Assembly: GCA_016617855.1 (NCBI GenBank)
Contig: JAECUM010001075.1
Location: 62,001 to 126,000, forward strand
Origin: Megalonaias nervosa
Lineage: Eukaryota; Mollusca; Bivalvia; Unionida; Unionidae
Length of the DNA stretch: 64,000 bases
Reading direction: 5' to 3'
In this document: positions 1 through 64,000 of the stretch, piece after piece
How the letters are laid out: every line of letters begins with the position of its first letter
Numbering within the stretch: position 1 is the stretch's first letter
Program-made: the position numbers and the translations under genes
The notes under the pieces: generated by a model
Database searches by the model: none
What the model saw: the letters and a program-made list of their open reading frames with translations, nothing else
Told to the model about the DNA's origin: nothing

Positions 1-141
1 GACATTAGGTAAGAGTCAATAAGAAACTATTAAATCTACTTTCTGAATCCTGAATAATGGTCACAGTAGTCTGAAATCATACAAAAGATTCTATTCTAGA
101 CCATAAAATATGGCAGATAAGAATCAAAGTAAATTACTTAC

Positions 142-58712
<58,571 letters not shown>

Positions 58713-58789
58713 CTGAAGAAAAAAAGAAATAAAGCAATTCAAATTTTCTTTAAATAAATGTTCCATTGAAAGAAAAAAATTCTACTTAA

Positions 58790-59480
58790 TTATATGTCTC
58801 ACTTTCTCCATTGTATGAAAGAGATACATGTATGTTTTCAGTTTCAAATAACCTTGGTCATAAACTTGCCCAAAGGTCAAAGGGTGAGTAGGACTGCATG
58901 TATATAAAATGGCATGTATATAAAATGAGGACCAACATTCCCTGGCTTTAGGACTTATGATCATACACTGAACTTGACTAAAGTTTTCAAATGACCTTGT
59001 CCTTGTCTTAGGGTTACAGGGAGGGCAGGGGTGAATATATATAAAATGACCAAGCTTCCTCATTCTAAAGTCCAAGTGTTATCAATCCCATAGTCTGAGA
59101 CTTGTGAGCATATTAAAAAGAAAACCTTCAGCTAAAAACATAACCAAGATTTTCAAATGACCTTGTCTTTGCTAGCGGATCACAGGATGGTAGGAGTACA
59201 CTGATATGAACAGTTGTTTTTCTTAAATCCGAATTCGCAGAGTTCTCTGATTCAACAGCACACATGTGACAGCTATTCCTCTCTGAGCCTTAGAATCAGG
59301 ATGTAAAAAAAATAATAATTGAAAAGTTTACTAATATTTTCAAATGACCTTAATTTTGGTTATGGGAGGGTATGGTTGAATGTAGATGGAACCCCATACT
59401 TACTGATTATATAGTGCAAATATGAAAACAGCCTTTCAGAAGTTTGGGACTTATGACCATAACAAGAAAGCCAGAGTCTG
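58790..59480. repeat. Degenerate direct repeats of a dispersed element
   Basis: TTTCAAATGACCTTGTC(C/T)TTG recurs near 58987, 59152 and (as TTTCAAATGACCTTAATTTT) 59339, each followed by a GGG(T/A)...GG(T/G)TGAAT segment, spacing about 165-190 bp. Confidence 0.7.
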
Positions 59481-59531
59481 CATGTCTAGTCCATAATCAA
59501 AGCTTTGCTGGAAAACATGAGCTTGACCGTG

Positions 59532-61427
59532 CGTAATGTGGTGAATTTTGAAGACTTATTGAAACTTAATGTTGAATAAATTGTGCATTGAAGTTATCAT
59601 AGTCAAGCCGGAAAGGTCTTGAGAAAGTTCACTGATATTTCTCTTATTTCATCTCTGAAACATAAAAGGGTCTACGTTTAAGCTTCAGTGGAATTGACGG
59701 AGTCATTGTAATGGTATAGTGACAGAGAGTACATTAGAATTATTGACCATATTGGTTGGAGGAGACTTTATGTCAAATAATTGATCATCAAAGGAAAGCT
59801 AATTGCAGCATATTTTAGGCTGTTAAAATCTGATGAAAGACATGATTATTTTGGGGGAAGGTTTAGGAACAGTTGTTTCCGATTGGTCAGGAAACCTTAA
59901 GGCATACACTTTGGGAGACTGAGAATTTATAGGAGCAACTTTAGACAAATTTCTTTAGTCAAGAATCTTGCTTGGGAGAAGTCAGATTGACTCCGTGGGA
60001 ACAACAGAATTGTTTCCCTCATTAACGAATAGGGGCCAGATAGCTGTCTTGAAAAGGGAAGGACAGGCTATAGTGCTAGGACGCACGGTTTGTGTGGAAA
60101 GAAACAGCATTAAGGTACGCAGTTTTAGTTTCCATATAATATTTCATTTCATTTGTTTGGTTTTATGCAAATGTGTTGATATGCTTATGATTCATGCATG
60201 TATTGTGTATTCATTTCGTAGGACTCTGTTGATTTGTTAGAGTGTTATGCAATTTAATTTCTTAATTTAACAGTTATTAGTTCATTGATAGAATTGATGG
60301 ATTGCATGTAATCAAATATTCAATGTGTAGTATTTCATAGGGATTTATGATGTAATCCAAAAGAATGTTCAAATATGCAGTATTTCATAGGGATTTATGA
60401 ATTAACCCTAATATGCAGATGTGTCATATTTCTTATGATTACATTAATGAATTGATTCCTGTGTAGGATAATACTGTTATCGTGAGTTAATGACAATTGT
60501 ATATTTATATACGATTTTTTAATGCTTAAATGATCTTGCAGGTTATTGGTTACTGTAGCTAGATTTAGTGAATATTATGCCATAAGTAATTGAGCATTCA
60601 TCTTATTGAACAGAATTGACTAGTCATATGAAAATAAGACATATAGTAATGTATGCTGGTATATACAGCAGCATTTGTCTGTATAGAGCACATGGTAATT
60701 TCTAATAAATTGCCGTGAAGCAAGGGCAATGAACTGCCGAGCTAAGGTCATTTGTGCTAAATATAACGGTTGTACTTTACCACGAATACATAAGTCTGTA
60801 TGGACAGTTATTCGTTAATATCACATTATGTCAGAATTTATGCAGTGTGAATTGCTAATCTGAATACGAACAAAGAGAGTTTATATATATATACAGATAA
60901 GTGGTGAAACATATCTAGCTTGAGCCATACTCTTGTATTTAAGGGAACAGTTTATACCCTCCCAAGAGAAAAAGGAAACCCGATGGGTCAGTCAAAGGGG
61001 GAAGTCCACATCTAAGAGAGGTCGGAATAATCAGGGTCAGAAAGGGGACCAAAGCGTACACATTAGACATGGAAAAACAAGACAAGAGGAGACAGATGCT
61101 AGGTGATGCTGTCTAGCATGGAAATTGTACTCTCTAATTCACTACTTGTAATATGATGTAAATTGAACACTGCAACTAAATTCCATCAATGTAAATCTGA
61201 TGGACTGAAAAGAGAAATTTTGGTTATGTATTAATAAATTAAATTTATTTTTATTTATTGGTAAAGGGGGCTCATAGTTGTTTATTTCTTTCAATAGCCT
61301 TGCTCAGTTATCTGTTAAAATTCCATCTATCCATCCACACTGGGCAATAACACCGTGGGAGGTCATCCCCTAGTTAACGATTGCCAAATCAATAAAAGGG
61401 GCTTTATTGTTTAAAACCCCTGTTACA
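59532..61427. mobile_element. Solo LTR C2 (1.9 kb)
   Basis: Starts CGTAATGTGGTG (first T of TG mutated to C) and ends CCCCTGTTACA, so the ends are TGTAA/TTACA. Flanked by an exact 5-bp duplication CCGTG (59527-59531, 61428-61432). Contains GATTGG (59882) and TTTATAGG (59929) promoter-like boxes, a possible donor TTAAG|GTACGC at 60115, a purine-rich stretch at 60965-61085, CACTGGGCAATAACACCG shared with C1, and AATAAA at 61391 near the 3' end. No coding gene recognised. Confidence 0.85.
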
Positions 61428-61654
61428 CCGTGTGTCAAAAGGTTGAGTGAGCACATCATGGAATGAATTGTCTCAGCTTTATAATGATTCATCTAAACTA
61501 TGAACTAAATCCATCAAGGGTTTAGTAAATATAAGCAAACAAAACACAAATTTTCTATGGCTCAGATCTTGAGCCCAAGGTCAATGGGACTAAGATGTGT
61601 ATCACAAAATGGGGCTAAGTGTGTGTGTGTGTGTGTGCGTGATTTAGATTTTTA

Positions 61655-61828
61655 ACATAGCTTTAACAATTTTCAGTCAAATCGCTACAATGTCTACAGT
61701 GTGACAGTTTATAGTGATGTTTAGCACTGAGGCATCATGCCACAGACATGTTGCATGATGTCCCACCCAGTCCCATTATCCTGACACCAGGCCCACCAGT
61801 CCTAACACAAACCTCTTAAAGCTGAGCC
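61655..61828. repeat. Dispersed repeat family C, copy 2
   Basis: Same ordered strings as 37893-38155 (TAGCTTTAACAATTTTCAGT, CATCATGCCACAGACATG, CATTATCCTGACACCAGG). A (TG)n run at 61620-61637 precedes it. Confidence 0.8.
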
Positions 61829-61980
61829 CCCATATCATGCCCTTGTTACTGCTGATGTAATGGTAACCATATCATACCCTTGTTATTGCTGATGTAATGG
61901 TAACCATATCATGCCCTTGTTATTGCTGATGTAATGGTAACCATATCATGCCCTTGTTATTGCTGTTGTCATGGAATGAG
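61829..61980. repeat. 37-bp tandem repeat, 4 units
   Basis: CCATATCATGCCCTTGTTAT followed by TGCTGATGTAATGGTAA, nearly identical units. Confidence 0.95.
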
Positions 61981-63925
61981 CATGGTCTTTTTAACAAATT
62001 TTTATTAAGCTGTGTCAAGAAATATGTTATTTAGTAAATATGCCGTTGTTAGGAGATCTGGATAAATTTTACAAACTTGTATGTAAAAGGGAATTAGCAA
62101 AAACATTCAAAATATTCTATAATTATTCTCTGACACTTGCATTGTTATATATTTTTGTGCATTTGTTGTACTCAGTTGTCAACAGAACACAATAAATCCA
62201 TTTCAAAATGCCAGTTTTTTCTGTTCCTTCTCATCTGATTAGCTTTCTCCCAGCACAAGTCACAGCAACCCATCTGATGCAAAACCTTGTCCCAAACTTA
62301 AATTTCAAATAAACTTCCAAATGTAAATAACTATCAGATTCAAACACCAACATTTACAAAGGCACACAGCTTTCATAATACAGCTAATACTTTTTTAAAC
62401 ATGCTTTCAAAACCAACAAAGAAAATCAAAAGAACAAGAATTAATCTCTAATATTCCAATGGTTTTCTCATTTAACACCACCAATCCCTCTACTTTTTTA
62501 CACATATATGTATGACTATCACCATGCCCTTGAGTTCAGTTGTATTTGATTACACACTGGCAGCATCATTTGAACACACCTGAAAGGCTTCATGTCAGAA
62601 ATCTCTCTGCCAAGTTTGGTTAAAGAGGGTCACATGGTTTTTGAAAGAAATCTGAAAATAGCAAATGTTGATGGGTACACAATGAACGAAACATTACAGG
62701 GCCACATCATATGTTCATAACTGTGCTCTCCATGAAGTTTGATTGAAATTGGTTCAGTGGTTTTAAGAAGTTGAAAATAGAACATGATAACTGATGACAC
62801 ACACCATACCATATTATAAGCTCACACGGCACAATGGCTAGGTGGGCTCAATACTAATAATATCAGTATTATTTCTGGTCCCTATAATGCTGCACAAAAG
62901 ATATAAAGATTCTATAACAAAAATGTCAACTGTTTGAATATTCAGCATCAATTGTTCAGTCCCAGTGTACTGTGCATCCTTTTAATTGAAACCCCAAAAC
63001 AGTTTCAAAATGAAACATTGGGCATATGGTACATATGACAAGTTGTCTTCACAATAGGTAATAAGTTTTATACCTTCTAATTTTTCATGTAATTTCATAG
63101 AATTCATACTATTTCTTTAGTCCTTTAGTTTTTCATCTAAAGAACTTCTGCATTTAAATTCCATAGTTTTCAATTTAGCAAAGAATTGGATAAAAATGAT
63201 AATCTTCCAATGAATACTTTACCTGTAGCTATCTGTACACCTGAGGACTTAATTAAAAGCTTATTTAAAATTACATACTTTACAGTACACTGCAAATGCA
63301 TCATGTCCTTAGATATATCACACTGGATAAAAAGTGAATTTCACTTATCCCTTTGAATTCACAGCCACGTTCAGATTCAACTGTTCTCATCCCGAGTTAC
63401 TCATAATGTATAGAACATTTCCCTGAATAGTATTTCATTGACGTTTTTTCTCAAAATGTATGAACCACACCAAGTGGAATAAATTCCAAGCTGAAATGCA
63501 TCATCCTGTGATAGGAGTGGATCTCAATCTAAAAACCTCCCACATTCAAACATTCATGAGGCCATTGATTTATGATACCATGTTGGAAATGTCTTTGAAA
63601 GTAAGAGGTAATAGAAAAAAATCATAAGTAGTATATTTGTTTGTTTGTTCGAGACCCCCCTGGTTCTTAACTGCTGTAAATTTCATGAATAACACACCCT
63701 GTATACTCTTTATGAAAATGTAACTCAAGTTCAAAACTTTTGAGATTAAATTTAATACAAAGCTTAAAGTTAAAATGTTATGGCCAAGTGAACCAAACAA
63801 TACAAACTGTTTCCTATAACCTAATCAACCCTTTAAACATCATACTGACTTCAGTTATTTTGACATAATATTTTTGAGTCTGTGTTTTTTGTTGACATTT
63901 GGGTAATCAGTATTGATTGCTCAGA
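61981..63925. other. No gene recognised
   Basis: Contains a family D segment at 62510-62780 (CACACTGGCAGCATCATTTG..., TTCATGTCAGAAATCTCTCT). No upstream ANKFN1 exon could be identified here. Confidence 0.4.
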
Positions 63926-63929
63926 ATAC

Positions 63930-64000
63930 TGTATATACTTGTTTAAAAATTTAGTCCGATTGCAAAGCACACAGACCCAGATCTGCCCATGCATAATGTG
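63930..64000 (+). mobile_element. Palindromic MITE family, copy 11 (cut by window end)
   Basis: TACTGTATATACTTGTTTAA, then GACCCAGATCTGCCCATGCA up to the window edge. Confidence 0.75.

Noticed and set aside
63230..63250. A possible 16-nt exon between CAG and GTAAAG on the minus strand
   Set aside because: Too short, weak signals and no matching phase with the 58.7-kb exon.

Overview
This is a non-coding-rich piece of an animal nuclear genome: AT-rich DNA with GT-AG introns, many microsatellites and minisatellites, tRNA-derived SINEs, LINE relics, MITEs and solo LTRs. There is no bacterial-type gene organisation; almost every long open reading frame is chance or part of a repeat. The dispersed repeats ("caagggtcataactc"-type repeats, SINEs ending in AAACC-rich tails) look to me like a bivalve mollusc genome. 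That assignment is inference; the sequence alone does not prove it.

One host gene can be supported. It lies on the minus strand, and its coding exons run from about 58.7 kb down to 0.14 kb, leaving the window at the low-coordinate end. Nine exons were found: 58684-58712, 39497-39562, 31023-31151, 23518-23678, 20206-20319, 8422-8500, 3838-3941, 2310-2443 and 142-220. Their splice phases join in one open frame of about 298 codons. The product has a basic/serine-rich N-terminal region, an ankyrin pair (FDAVEHQD... and TPLDIAVMTNN...) and the helical segment ending RLLKRMKAGYDHA. This is the arrangement of ANKFN1 / wide awake (WAKE), whose fibronectin III domain would lie beyond position 1. A further exon at 56053-56085 fits as an alternative first exon.

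The rest is intron or 5' flank filled by repeats. 0-5 kb: a 50-bp minisatellite, a TG/TA microsatellite, a hAT MITE and a SINE. 5.4-8.0 kb: a 2.6-kb TIR element packed with TTCATGAAC palindromes that carries a decayed BEN-domain-like gene fragment, set inside a minisatellite. 10.3-10.8 kb: a mariner relic. 14.9-16.1 and 24.6-26.5 kb: two related solo LTRs, one of which lacks a 680-bp GT-AG intron-like segment. 17.2-19.6 kb: two arrays of one 68-bp satellite. 28.6-30.1 kb: a minisatellite split by a perfect solo LTR. 33-34.1 and 42.9-43.5 kb: minisatellites. 47.2-49.3 kb: a LINE inserted in another LINE. 51.8-53.7 and 59.5-61.4 kb: two more very long solo LTRs with exact 5-bp target duplications.

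Eleven copies of a palindromic MITE family, able to fold as a three-arm junction, are scattered through the whole window.
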